The position numbers and the translations under genes are program-made. Below the pieces are notes generated by a model. It was not told where the DNA came from and searched no databases. It was given only the letters and a program-made list of their open reading frames with translations. Source: Telluria antibiotica (GTDB lineage: Bacteria; Pseudomonadota; Gammaproteobacteria; Burkholderiales; Burkholderiaceae_D). Taken from it: a DNA stretch of 64,000 nt. This document shows, one piece after another, positions 55,769-64,000 of the stretch. Location: assembly GCF_011682055.1 (NCBI RefSeq), contig NZ_JAAQOM010000008.1:186001-250000 (forward strand), read 5' to 3'. Numbering within the stretch: position 1 is the first letter of the stretch; every line of letters begins with the position of its first letter.

Positions 55769-56887
55769 TTATGGCGCCACATCCCCGGCTTTCTCCGCGA
55801 ACGGCCGCGCGTACTTCACGAGCGCCACGAGCGTCTTGCCCGGCTCCTCGTTGAAGATTTCGTGCGCCGAGTTCTCGAACCACACGAGCTGCTTCGCCGG
55901 CGCCTTCACTTTTTCGAACCATTCCGCCGTGCTTGATGACGACACGTTGTAGTCGTGCCGCCCGTTGAAGATGACGATGGGGCAGTCGAACGTCGTGTAG
56001 GTGCTGAAGTCCTGCGCGAGGACGTCCGCCAGCATGCGGCTCGACGAGAACGCCGTCGCGTCCCACATCGTGCGCAGGTCCGCGTCCGTGTATTCCGGCG
56101 CCAGCTTGGCGGCGGCCGTTTCCGCGTCGAACCCGGTCCTGCCGTACACGGCGCCGCCGTAGTGGCCGAGCCATTTGCGCTGCAGGTACAAGTCCTTCAG
56201 CGCCAGCGGCTTGCCCGGTGCGGCATACGGCGCGATCGATTCCAGGTCGTGGATGGCATCCTCGTTGCCCTCGCGCCGCGCCGCGTCCAGCGCGAAGCGC
56301 CAGCCGCGCCGCTCGCTCTCCATCCCGTCCGTGATCTGGCCGACGCCGATGTACGCGTGCAGCCAGTCGGGGTGGCGCCGTGCCAGCTGGATGCCCAGCG
56401 ACGAGCCCCATGAATGGCCCAGCACGAAGATGCGGTCCTTGCCGAATTCCTTGCGCAGGAAGGCCACCATTTCCTCGGCATCCTGCAGCATGCGCGCGCG
56501 CCTCAGCGTGGGCGCGATCGTCGCAGGGTCGTTCGCGGCATACGTCTTGCCCGCACCGCGCTGGTCCCATTGCACGACCGTGAAATACTCTTCCCAGCCG
56601 CGCTGGAAGTACCAGCTCGTCGGCATCGCGACGTAGCCGGGGCCGCCGTGCAGGAACAGCAGCACCGGATTGCGCCGGTCCGTCCCGCGCACATTGATCC
56701 ACTGGTCGATCCCGCCGATGCGCACGGCACGCGTCTCTTCGATGCCTTGCGGGGTGACGATGCGGCGCATCTCCGCGATGATTTTCACGGCGTCCGCACG
56801 GCTGTCCGGGCCGGCCGCGCCGGCGGGTGCCGCGATGGTCAATGTGGCCAGCAGCAGGGCGCACAGCCGGGATGAACGTTGGGGCAT
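55769..56887 (-). CDS. Secreted alpha/beta hydrolase, proline iminopeptidase-like
   Basis: A 372-aa exported hydrolase. Signal peptide (cut near APAGA), oxyanion-loop HGGPG, a [10 protein letters not shown] segment typical of prolyl iminopeptidases, nucleophile elbow GHSWGS, late acid in FNGRHD, and His in SAHEIF. The substrate may be N-terminal proline peptides or an ester; not resolvable. The start at 56887 follows GAGGGAATCACC. Divergent from prpB, sharing the regulatory region with the sigma-54 promoter. Confidence 0.87.
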   Translation of the reverse strand: MPQRSSRLCALLLATLTIAAPAGAAGPDSRADAVKIIAEMRRIVTPQGIEETRAVRIGGIDQWINVRGTDRRNPVLLFLHGGPGYVAMPTSWYFQRGWEEYFTVVQWDQRGAGKTYAANDPATIAPTLRRARMLQDAEEMVAFLRKEFGKDRIFVLGHSWGSSLGIQLARRHPDWLHAYIGVGQITDGMESERRGWRFALDAARREGNEDAIHDLESIAPYAAPGKPLALKDLYLQRKWLGHYGGAVYGRTGFDAETAAAKLAPEYTDADLRTMWDATAFSSSRMLADVLAQDFSTYTTFDCPIVIFNGRHDYNVSSSSTAEWFEKVKAPAKQLVWFENSAHEIFNEEPGKTLVALVKYARPFAEKAGDVAP

Positions 56888-56974
56888 GGTGATTCCCTCG
56901 CTCGTGGGTGGGTGGTGGCGCGGAGTCTGTTCAAATTCTGCAGGCCTGTCAATCGCGGTTCGCTGTTTCGTCCG

Positions 56975-56993
56975 GCGTTTCAGATTGAAACGC
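56975..56993 (+). promoter_or_regulatory. Candidate PrpR upstream activator site
   Basis: GCGTTTCA-GAT-TGAAACGC is a perfect palindrome with 8-bp arms, ~90 bp upstream of the prpB sigma-54 promoter, the right distance for an enhancer. A GTTTCG half-site lies 12 bp further upstream. The half-site matches the motif near prpR. Confidence 0.6.
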
Positions 56994-57076
56994 TGTGCAA
57001 CATCAGACGGCCGTGCGCGCTTGCCCCGCGCGCCCAAGTCCTTGAAAATCGGGGTTGTCCGCCTCGCAAGCCCACT

Positions 57077-57092
57077 GGCACGGTCCTTGCAA
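57077..57092 (+). promoter_or_regulatory. Sigma-54 promoter of the prp operon
   Basis: TGGCAC-GGTCC-TTGCA fits the -24/-12 consensus exactly (TGGCAC-N5-TTGCA). It lies 45 bp before the prpB ATG and agrees with activation by the sigma-54 activator PrpR. Confidence 0.85.
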
Positions 57093-57137
57093 AACCTTGT
57101 GGCACACCCTCCGATTTGCTTCAAGAAAGGTAAGGAC

Positions 57138-58028
57138 ATGAGCCAACAATCCGCCGGCGCCGCATTCCGCCAGGCCGTCCAGGACGAACATCCGCTGCAG
57201 GTCATCGGCGCCATCAACGCCAACCATGCGCTGCTCGCGAAGCGCGCCGGCTACCGCGCCATCTACCTGTCCGGCGGCGGCGTCGCGGCCGGGTCGCTGG
57301 GCCTGCCGGACCTCGGCATCTCGGGCCTCGAGGACGTGCTGATCGACGTGCGTCGCATCACGGACGTGTGCGACCTGCCGCTGCTCGTCGACGTCGACAC
57401 CGGATTCGGTTCGTCCGCGTTCAACGTGGCGAGGACTGTCCGTTCGCTGATCAAGGCCGGCGCGGCCGCCTGCCACATCGAAGACCAGGTCGGCGCCAAG
57501 CGGTGCGGTCACCGTCCGGGCAAGGAGATCGTCAGCCAGGGCGAGATGGTCGACCGCGTGAAAGCGGCCGTCGATGCGCGCACCGACGACAACTTCGTCA
57601 TCATGGCACGCACCGATGCGCTCGCGGTCGAGGGCCTGGACAAGGCCGTCGAGCGCGCCGTCGCCTGCGTGGAGGCGGGCGCCGACATGATCTTCCCGGA
57701 AGCCATCACGAGCCTGGAGATGTACGCGCGGTTCAAGAAGGCGGTCAAGGTACCGATCCTCGCCAACATCACGGAATTCGGCGCGACGCCGCTGTTCACC
57801 GTGGACGAGCTGCGCGGCGCCGACGTCGACATCGTGCTGTACCCGCTCTCGGCGTTCCGCGCGATGAACAAGGCCGCGGAAAACGTGTACGAAGCCATCC
57901 GCCGCGATGGGACGCAGAAGAACGTCGTCGACACGATGCAGACCCGCGCCGAGCTGTACGAGCGCATCGATTACCACAGCTATGAACAGAAGCTCGACGC
58001 GCTGTTCGCCCAGAATAAAGCCAAATAA
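57138..58028 (+). CDS. prpB: Methylisocitrate lyase
   Basis: A 296-aa enzyme cleaving 2-methylisocitrate to pyruvate and succinate, last step of the methylcitrate cycle. Hallmarks: [24 protein letters not shown], the catalytic loop with KRCGH, and HIEDQ. Full family length. The ATG at 57138 follows AAGGTAAGGAC; the upstream frame to 56670 is the divergent promoter. First gene of the sigma-54-driven operon; prpC begins 12 bp later. Confidence 0.96.
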   Translation: MSQQSAGAAFRQAVQDEHPLQVIGAINANHALLAKRAGYRAIYLSGGGVAAGSLGLPDLGISGLEDVLIDVRRITDVCDLPLLVDVDTGFGSSAFNVARTVRSLIKAGAAACHIEDQVGAKRCGHRPGKEIVSQGEMVDRVKAAVDARTDDNFVIMARTDALAVEGLDKAVERAVACVEAGADMIFPEAITSLEMYARFKKAVKVPILANITEFGATPLFTVDELRGADVDIVLYPLSAFRAMNKAAENVYEAIRRDGTQKNVVDTMQTRAELYERIDYHSYEQKLDALFAQNKAK

Positions 58029-58040
58029 AAGGAGACCAAG

Positions 58041-59201
58041 ATGACCGATGTGAAGACCGACACGCCTGCGTTCAAACCGAAGAAATCCGTCGCCCTGTCC
58101 GGCGTCGCCGCCGGCAACACGGCGCTGTGCTCCGTGGGCCGCTCCGGCAACGACCTGCATTACCGCGGCTACGACATCCTGGACGTCGCCGACAACAGCG
58201 AGTTCGAGGAAATCGCCTACCTGCTCGTGCACGGCAAGCTGCCGAACGACGCGGAGCTGCGCGGCTACAAGGCGAAGCTGAAATCGCTGCGCGGCCTGCC
58301 GCACGCGGTGAAGGCCGCGCTGGAAGCGCTGCCGGCCGGTGCGCATCCGATGGACGTGATGCGCACGGGCGTCTCGGTACTGGGCTGCGTGCTGCCGGAA
58401 AAGGACGACCACAACATCGCGGGTGCGCGCGACATCGCCGACCGCCTGATGGCGTCGTTCGGTTCGATGCTGCTGTACTGGTACCACTACAGCCATAACG
58501 GGAAGCGCATCGACGTCGAGACGGACGACGATTCGATCGGCGGCCACTTCCTGCACCTGCTGCACGGCGTGAAGCCGTCCGAAGAGTGGGTGAAAGCGAT
58601 GCACACGTCGCTGATCCTGTACGCGGAACACGAGTTCAACGCGTCCACCTTCACGGGCCGCGTCATCGCCGGCACGGGTTCCGACATCTATTCCGCCATC
58701 ACGGGCGCGATCGGCGCGCTGCGCGGTCCGAAGCACGGCGGCGCCAACGAAGCGGCATTCGACATCCAGAAGCGCTACGAGAACGCGGACGAGGCGGAGG
58801 CGGACATCCGCAACCGCGTGGCGAACAAGGAAGTCGTGATCGGCTTCGGCCACCCCGTCTACACGATCTCCGATCCGCGCAACAAGGTGATCAAGGAAGT
58901 GGCGCGCACGCTGTCGCAAGAAGCAGGCTCGATGAAGATGTTCGACATCGCCGAGCGCCTCGAATCCGTCATGTGGGAAGTCAAGAAGATGTTCCCGAAC
59001 CTCGACTGGTTCTCGGCCGTCTCGTACCACATGATGGGCGTGCCGACCGCGATGTTCACGCCGCTGTTCGTCATCTCGCGCACGTCCGGCTGGTCGGCGC
59101 ACGTCATCGAACAGCGCATCGACAACAAGATCATCCGCCCGAGCGCAAACTACGTCGGCCCGGAAGACCTGCAGTTCGTACCGCTGGCCGACCGCAAATG
59201 A
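58041..59201 (+). CDS. prpC: 2-methylcitrate synthase
   Basis: A 386-aa citrate synthase-fold enzyme joining propionyl-CoA and oxaloacetate. It has the citrate-synthase motif [24 protein letters not shown] with the catalytic His, and the short N-terminus typical of PrpC. AAAGGAGACC precedes the ATG. Its TGA overlaps the ATG of an acetyltransferase gene. Confidence 0.95.
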   Translation: MTDVKTDTPAFKPKKSVALSGVAAGNTALCSVGRSGNDLHYRGYDILDVADNSEFEEIAYLLVHGKLPNDAELRGYKAKLKSLRGLPHAVKAALEALPAGAHPMDVMRTGVSVLGCVLPEKDDHNIAGARDIADRLMASFGSMLLYWYHYSHNGKRIDVETDDDSIGGHFLHLLHGVKPSEEWVKAMHTSLILYAEHEFNASTFTGRVIAGTGSDIYSAITGAIGALRGPKHGGANEAAFDIQKRYENADEAEADIRNRVANKEVVIGFGHPVYTISDPRNKVIKEVARTLSQEAGSMKMFDIAERLESVMWEVKKMFPNLDWFSAVSYHMMGVPTAMFTPLFVISRTSGWSAHVIEQRIDNKIIRPSANYVGPEDLQFVPLADRK

Positions 59202-59734
59202 AGATGGACGCCGGCGGCATCCACATCCGTCCCCTCGGCGCCGCGGACACCGCGGCGTACCGCGCCCTGCGCCTGGAAAACCTGCGCGACTTCCAGTTCG
59301 CGCATGGCCCCGCCTACGAAGACGCGCTCGCGCAATCGGAAGCCTGGCATGCCGACCGGCTGGCGCGACCGGACTACACGTGGTTCGGCGCGTTCGACGG
59401 CGACGTGCTCGCCGGCGTCATCTGCCTGTGCGCGAAGAAGGGCAGCCGGCTGCACCATTCGGCGATGCTGAGCAGCCTGATGGTGGCGCGCAGCCACCAG
59501 CGCGCCGGCGTGGGGCGCCTGCTGACGGCCCACCTGATCGAACACGCACGCTCGCTCGGCCACGTGCGCCGGCTCACGTTGAAGCTCATCGACGGCAACG
59601 TGCCCGCGCGGCGGCTGTACGACGCTTTCGGCTTCCAATCCTTCGGCGTCGAGCCGGACGCCATTTACCACGAGGGCGGGTACCGTGCGCTGCACCACCT
59701 GCACCTCTCTCTCGTTTCACAGGCAACGCCATGA
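59198..59734 (+). CDS. GNAT-family N-acetyltransferase embedded in the prp operon
   Basis: A 178-aa GCN5-related acetyltransferase. N-terminal [20 protein letters not shown], and the acetyl-CoA-binding motif A at [19 protein letters not shown], followed by the AFGFQSFG motif B. It is coupled to prpC and acnD by ATGA overlaps on both sides, so it is made together with the pathway enzymes. Its substrate is unknown: it may modify an enzyme or detoxify an intermediate. It has no counterpart in the standard prp operons I know. Confidence 0.88.
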   Translation: MKMDAGGIHIRPLGAADTAAYRALRLENLRDFQFAHGPAYEDALAQSEAWHADRLARPDYTWFGAFDGDVLAGVICLCAKKGSRLHHSAMLSSLMVARSHQRAGVGRLLTAHLIEHARSLGHVRRLTLKLIDGNVPARRLYDAFGFQSFGVEPDAIYHEGGYRALHHLHLSLVSQATP

Positions 59735-62331
59735 ATAGTCAATATCGCAAACCCCTGCACGGGACGGATCTGCATTACTTCGACGCGCGCGCCGCCGTCG
59801 ACGACATCCAGCCGGGCGCCTGGGACGGGCTCCCCTACACGTCGCGCGTGCTGGCCGAAAACCTCGTGCGCCGCTGCGACCCCGTCGCGCTCGTGCCGTC
59901 GCTGAAGCAGCTCATCGAACGTCGCCGCGACCTCGATTTCCCGTGGTACCCCGCGCGCGTCGTGTGCCACGACATCCTTGGCCAGACGGCGCTCGTCGAC
60001 CTGGCCGGCCTGCGCGACGCCATCGCCAAGGAGGGCGGCAACCCGGCACTCGTGAATCCGGTCGTGCCGACGCAGCTCGTCGTCGACCACTCGCTCGCCG
60101 TCGAATGCGGCGGCTTCGATCCGGACGCCTTCGCGAAGAACCGCGCCATCGAGGACCGCCGCAACGAAGACCGCTTCCACTTCATCGAATGGACGAAGAA
60201 GGCATTCGAGAACGTCGACGTGATCCCGCCGGGGAACGGCATTCTCCACCAGATCAACCTGGAGCGCATGAGCCCCGTCGTGCAGGTGAAGGACGGCGTT
60301 GCGTTTCCGGATACGCTCGTCGGCACCGATTCGCACACGCCGATGGTCGATGCGCTCGGCGTCATCGCGATTGGCGTCGGCGGCCTGGAAGCGGAAAGCG
60401 TGATGCTGGGCCGCGCCTCGTACATGCGCCTGCCGGACATCGTCGGCGTCGAACTGACGGGAAAGCCGCAACCGGGCATCACCGCGACCGACATCGTGCT
60501 GGCGCTGACGGAATTCCTGCGCAAGTCGAAAGTGGTGTCCGCCTACCTCGAGTTCTTCGGAGAAGGCGCCGCGAACCTCACGTTGGGCGACCGCGCGACG
60601 ATCTCCAACATGGCGCCCGAATACGGTGCCACCGCCGCGATGTTCGCCATCGACGAACAGACCATCAAGTACCTGAAGTTGACCGGACGCGACGACGAGC
60701 TCGTGAAACTGGTCGAGCTGTATGCGAAGGAAACGGGCCTGTGGGCCGACACGCTTTCGAACGTGCAGTATGAACGCACGCTCCGCTTCGACCTGTCCTC
60801 CGTCGTGCGCAACATCGCCGGTCCGTCGAATCCGCACAAGCGCGTGGCCACGTCGGAACTGGCGCAGCACGGCATCACGGGCGTCGTGGAGAACGAGCCG
60901 GGCAAGATGCCCGACGGCGCCGTCATCATCGCCGCGATCACGAGCTGCACGAACACGAACAACCCGCGCAACGTGGTCGCGGCGGGCCTCCTCGCGCGCA
61001 ACGCGAACGCGCGCGGGCTCGCGCGCAAGCCGTGGGTGAAGTCGTCGTTCGCGCCGGGTTCCAAGGCCGTGCCGCTGTACCTGGACGAAGCGGGGCTGCT
61101 GCCGGAGCTGGAGAAACTGGGCTTCGGCGTCGTCGCCTTCGCCTGCACGACCTGCAACGGCATGTCTGGCGCATTGGACCCGGCGATCCAGCAGGAGATC
61201 ATCGACCGCGACCTGTACGCGACGGCGGTCCTGTCGGGCAACCGCAATTTCGACGGCCGCATCCACCCGTACGCGAAGCAGGCGTTCCTCGCGTCGCCGG
61301 CGCTCGTCGTCGCGTACGCGATCGCGGGCACGATCCGCTTCGACATCGAGAAGGACGTGCTGGGTGTCGATGCCGATGGCAAGCCTGTGCGCCTGGCCGA
61401 CATCTGGCCGAGCGACGCGGAGATCGATGCCGTCGTCGAGCGCGCCGTGAAGCCGCAGCAGTTCCGCAAGGTCTACGACATCATGTTCGCGCGCCGCGAC
61501 GGGGGTGGCGACGCGGTCTCGCCGCTGTACGACTGGCGCCCCATGAGCACCTACATCCGCCGCCCGCCGTACTGGGAAGGCGCGCTCGCCGGGGAGCGTG
61601 CGTTGACGGGCATGCGGCCGCTGGCGGTGTTGGGCGACAACATCACGACGGACCATTTGTCGCCGTCGAACGCGATCATGGCCGACAGCGCCGCGGGCGA
61701 ATACCTCGCGAAGATGGGCCTGCCGGAAGAAGACTTCAATTCGTATGCGACGCACCGCGGTGACCACCTGACGGCGCAGCGCGCCACGTTCGCGAATCCG
61801 ACGCTGAAGAACGAGATGGTGCGCAATGCGGACGGCAGCGTGCGCGCCGGTTCGCTCGCGCGCATCGAGCCGGACGGCACGGTCACGCGCATGTGGGAAG
61901 CGATCGAGACGTACATGGAGCGCAAGCAGCCGCTGATCGTGATCGCGGGTGCCGACTACGGCCAGGGCTCGTCGCGCGACTGGGCCGCGAAAGGCGTGCG
62001 CCTCGCGGGGGTGGAAGCGATCGTGGCCGAAGGGTTCGAGCGCATCCACCGCACGAACCTCGTCGGCATGGGCGTGCTGCCGCTGGAATTCCAGCCGGGC
62101 ACCACGCGCCTCACCCTGGGGCTCGACGGCACGGAGACGTTCGACGTGGTGGGCGAGCGCACGCCGCGCGCGACTTTGACGCTCGTGATCCATCGGCGCG
62201 ATGGCGACACCGTCGAGGTGCCCGTGACGTGCCGTCTCGATACGGCCGAGGAAGTGTCGATCTACGAGGCGGGTGGGGTTCTACAGCGATTCGCGCAGGA
62301 CTTCCTCGCCTCCTCGAAGGTCGCCGCATAA
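59731..62331 (+). CDS. acnD: Fe-S-dependent 2-methylcitrate dehydratase
   Basis: An 866-aa aconitase-fold enzyme acting with PrpF in place of PrpD. Cluster cysteines lie in ITSCTNTNN and ACTTCNG; also SHTPMVDALGVIAIGVGG and the C-terminal swivel domain with YGQGSSRDWAAKG. Length fits AcnD (shorter than AcnA). ATGA overlap with the acetyltransferase gene. A repeat copy separates it from prpF. Confidence 0.95.
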   Translation: MNSQYRKPLHGTDLHYFDARAAVDDIQPGAWDGLPYTSRVLAENLVRRCDPVALVPSLKQLIERRRDLDFPWYPARVVCHDILGQTALVDLAGLRDAIAKEGGNPALVNPVVPTQLVVDHSLAVECGGFDPDAFAKNRAIEDRRNEDRFHFIEWTKKAFENVDVIPPGNGILHQINLERMSPVVQVKDGVAFPDTLVGTDSHTPMVDALGVIAIGVGGLEAESVMLGRASYMRLPDIVGVELTGKPQPGITATDIVLALTEFLRKSKVVSAYLEFFGEGAANLTLGDRATISNMAPEYGATAAMFAIDEQTIKYLKLTGRDDELVKLVELYAKETGLWADTLSNVQYERTLRFDLSSVVRNIAGPSNPHKRVATSELAQHGITGVVENEPGKMPDGAVIIAAITSCTNTNNPRNVVAAGLLARNANARGLARKPWVKSSFAPGSKAVPLYLDEAGLLPELEKLGFGVVAFACTTCNGMSGALDPAIQQEIIDRDLYATAVLSGNRNFDGRIHPYAKQAFLASPALVVAYAIAGTIRFDIEKDVLGVDADGKPVRLADIWPSDAEIDAVVERAVKPQQFRKVYDIMFARRDGGGDAVSPLYDWRPMSTYIRRPPYWEGALAGERALTGMRPLAVLGDNITTDHLSPSNAIMADSAAGEYLAKMGLPEEDFNSYATHRGDHLTAQRATFANPTLKNEMVRNADGSVRAGSLARIEPDGTVTRMWEAIETYMERKQPLIVIAGADYGQGSSRDWAAKGVRLAGVEAIVAEGFERIHRTNLVGMGVLPLEFQPGTTRLTLGLDGTETFDVVGERTPRATLTLVIHRRDGDTVEVPVTCRLDTAEEVSIYEAGGVLQRFAQDFLASSKVAA

Positions 62332-62362
62332 CGACGTGATTTTTACGATCGAGGTTGATACC

Positions 62363-62440
62363 GTAGGGTGGGCACCCTGTGCCCACGCGTGACGGCAGCT
62401 CTGAGCCAACTTTCGCGTGGGCTCGGGGAGCCCACCCTAC
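62363..62440. repeat. GTAGGGTGGGC-type inverted repeat inside the prp operon
   Basis: Opens GTAGGGTGGGCACCCTGTGC and closes GGGGAGCCCACCCTAC, with a different centre. It lies between acnD and prpF (139-bp gap), so it would be transcribed as a hairpin in the operon mRNA. Confidence 0.8.
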
Positions 62441-62470
62441 GTCATTCCATGACAGATTCAGGTTAATACA

Positions 62471-63661
62471 ATGGCCCACGCACCCCAAATCAAGATCCCC
62501 GCCGTCTACATGCGCGGCGGGACGAGCAAAGGCGTCTTCTTCCGCCTGCAGGACCTGCCGCAAGCGGCGCAAGTCCCCGGCGAGGCGCGCGACAAGCTGC
62601 TGCTGCGCGTGATCGGCAGCCCCGACCCGTACGCCAAGCACATCGACGGCATGGGCGGCGCCACGTCCAGCACGAGCAAGACCGTCATCGTGGCGCCCGG
62701 CACGCGGCCCGGCCATGACGTCGACTACCTGTTCGGCCAGGTCGGCATCGACAAGCCGTTCGTCGACTGGAGCGGCAACTGCGGCAACCTGTCGGCCGCG
62801 GTGGGGCCGTACGCCATCGCCAACGGCTTCATCGATCCCGCGCGCATCCCGGACAACGGCATCGTCACCGTGCGCATCTGGCAGGCCAACATCAACAAGA
62901 CGATCGTCGCCCACGTGCCCGTCACGAACGGCCAGGTGCAGGAGACCGGCGACTTCGAGCTGGACGGCGTCACGTTCCCCGCCGCCGAAGTGCAACTGGA
63001 ATTCATGGACCCGGCGGCCGAGGAGGGCGACGGCGGCGGTGCGATGTTCCCGACCGGGAACCTGGTCGACGACCTCGAGGTGCCCGGTGTCGGGACGCTC
63101 AAAGCGACGCTGATCAACGCGGGCATCCCGACCGTCTTCGTCAATGCGGCCGACATCGGCTACACGGGCGCGGAGCTGCAGGACGCCATCAACGGCGACC
63201 CGAAGGCGCTGGCGATGTTCGAGACGATCCGCGCGTACGGCGCCATGCGCATGGGCCTCATCGCCCACGTGGAGGAGGCGGCGCGGCGCCAGCACACGCC
63301 GAAAGTCGCGTTCGTCGCGCCACCCGCGGGCTACGTCGCGTCGAGCGGCAAGCGCGTGGAGGCGGACGACACCGACCTGCTCGTGCGCGCCCTGTCGATG
63401 GGCAAGCTGCACCACGCGATGATGGGGACGGCGGCCGTCGCCATCGGCACGGCGGCCGCGATTCCGGGCACGCTCGTGAGCCTCGCCGCAGGCGGGCGCG
63501 CGCACGAGGCCGTGCGCTTCGGGCATCCGTCCGGCGTGCTGCGCGTGGGTGCCGAGGCGCGTCAGGAGGGCGGCGACTGGGTCGTCACGAAGGCAGTGAT
63601 GAGCCGGAGCAGCAGAGTCTTGATGGAAGGATGGGTACGCGTGCCGGGCGACGCGTTCTGA
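62471..63661 (+). CDS. prpF: 2-methylaconitate cis-trans isomerase PrpF
   Basis: A 396-aa isomerase that supplies the substrate isomer after the AcnD reaction. It has the DapF-like two-domain fold; MRGGTSKGVFF at the N-terminus, GNCGNLSAAVGPYAI with the conserved Cys, and GIPTVFVNAADIG. Full family length. Last gene of the prp operon. Confidence 0.95.
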   Translation: MAHAPQIKIPAVYMRGGTSKGVFFRLQDLPQAAQVPGEARDKLLLRVIGSPDPYAKHIDGMGGATSSTSKTVIVAPGTRPGHDVDYLFGQVGIDKPFVDWSGNCGNLSAAVGPYAIANGFIDPARIPDNGIVTVRIWQANINKTIVAHVPVTNGQVQETGDFELDGVTFPAAEVQLEFMDPAAEEGDGGGAMFPTGNLVDDLEVPGVGTLKATLINAGIPTVFVNAADIGYTGAELQDAINGDPKALAMFETIRAYGAMRMGLIAHVEEAARRQHTPKVAFVAPPAGYVASSGKRVEADDTDLLVRALSMGKLHHAMMGTAAVAIGTAAAIPGTLVSLAAGGRAHEAVRFGHPSGVLRVGAEARQEGGDWVVTKAVMSRSSRVLMEGWVRVPGDAF

Positions 63662-63786
63662 ACCGTTGTTGCCTAGCGTCATCCGCTGAATTTAGTGTTT
63701 CCGAACGATAAATTACGAACATTTTCAGCTATGATCCACCCAAAAATCGACAAAGAGCCTTGTCAACAGGCTAGCCGGGAAGAGGG

Positions 63787-64000
63787 ATGGATCGGGGAAC
63801 GAACACACCGGCCTTGGTGGCCGAGGCACTGGCATTGATCGCGGCGCCGGCCTGCGCCTGCGACGGCGAAGGCAGGATCTGGGCCGCGAACGCGGCGCTC
63901 GTCGAGCTGGCCGGCTGCGCCGTCGACGGGCGCCCGCTGGTGTCGCTGTTTTGCGCACACACGGCGGCCGCGATGGCGGTCGAGATCCGCCTGTCGCTGG
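63787..64000 (+). CDS. N-terminus of a PAS-domain signalling protein (partial)
   Basis: The frame runs open to the window edge. The first ~70 residues (with CDGEGRIWAANAALVELAGC and a following GRPL) look like a PAS domain. The rest, a kinase, cyclase or chemoreceptor, lies outside. Start at ATG 63787 is tentative; GGGAAGAGGG lies directly upstream. TATGAT at 63730 could be a -10 element. Confidence 0.6.
   Translation, partial: MDRGTNTPALVAEALALIAAPACACDGEGRIWAANAALVELAGCAVDGRPLVSLFCAHTAAAMAVEIRLSL

Overview
The window looks like chromosomal DNA from a high-GC betaproteobacterium of the family Oxalobacteraceae, close to Massilia/Telluria/Duganella. This is inferred from gene content, GC-rich codon use, a PEP-CTERM protein beside an EpsA-type LuxR regulator, the acnD/prpF form of the methylcitrate pathway, and families of short intergenic repeats. 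I ran no database search; all family names come from reading the translations.

Layout. 0-6.2 kb: a patatin-like lipase overlaps a giant propeller-type hybrid histidine kinase, followed by a small response regulator. 6.3-7.8 kb: a low-GC island of three minus-strand hypothetical genes, each preceded by a copy of a ~70-100 bp repeat. 8.1-12.4 kb: a PAS hybrid kinase convergent with a SulP transporter-carbonic anhydrase fusion. 12.9-15 kb: tRNA-Arg(CCT) and the ABC-F ATPase Uup. 15.1-23.7 kb: an exopolysaccharide locus (glycosyltransferase, glycosyltransferase remnant, heparinase-like lyase, wecB, galE, a sugar-nucleotide pyrophosphorylase, manC). 23.9-29.1 kb: a secreted ExeM/NucH-type nuclease, a PEP-CTERM protein, an OmpR/PhoB-type regulator whose phospho-acceptor Asp is Glu, and EpsA. 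29.3-38.9 kb: an eleven-gene operon for a hybrid type II secretion/type IV pilus machine (GspG, F, E, then PilM/N/O/P-like proteins, a TPR-secretin, and three further pseudopilins).

38.9-48.8 kb is mostly housekeeping: murJ, rpsT, a small Ala/Lys-rich secreted protein, an RluE-type pseudouridine synthase, icd, a cold-shock protein, clpS-clpA and a chemoreceptor. 49-51.6 kb holds a cystathionine beta-synthase/gamma-lyase pair (reverse transsulfuration). 51.9-63.7 kb is a propionate module: prpR, a DUF485-ActP symporter pair, an alpha/beta hydrolase, then prpB-prpC-GNAT-acnD-prpF behind a near-perfect sigma-54 promoter with an upstream PrpR-like palindrome. The window ends inside a PAS-domain protein.

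The points most worth a second look are the three-unit low-GC repeat/gene array, the Asp-to-Glu receiver next to epsA, the hybrid secretion operon with a TPR-fused secretin, the acetyltransferase embedded in the prp operon, and two families of dispersed palindromic repeats (GTAGGGTGGGC and GGGGTCAGAGCAC types). I saw no CRISPR array, intact insertion sequence, integrase or prophage.
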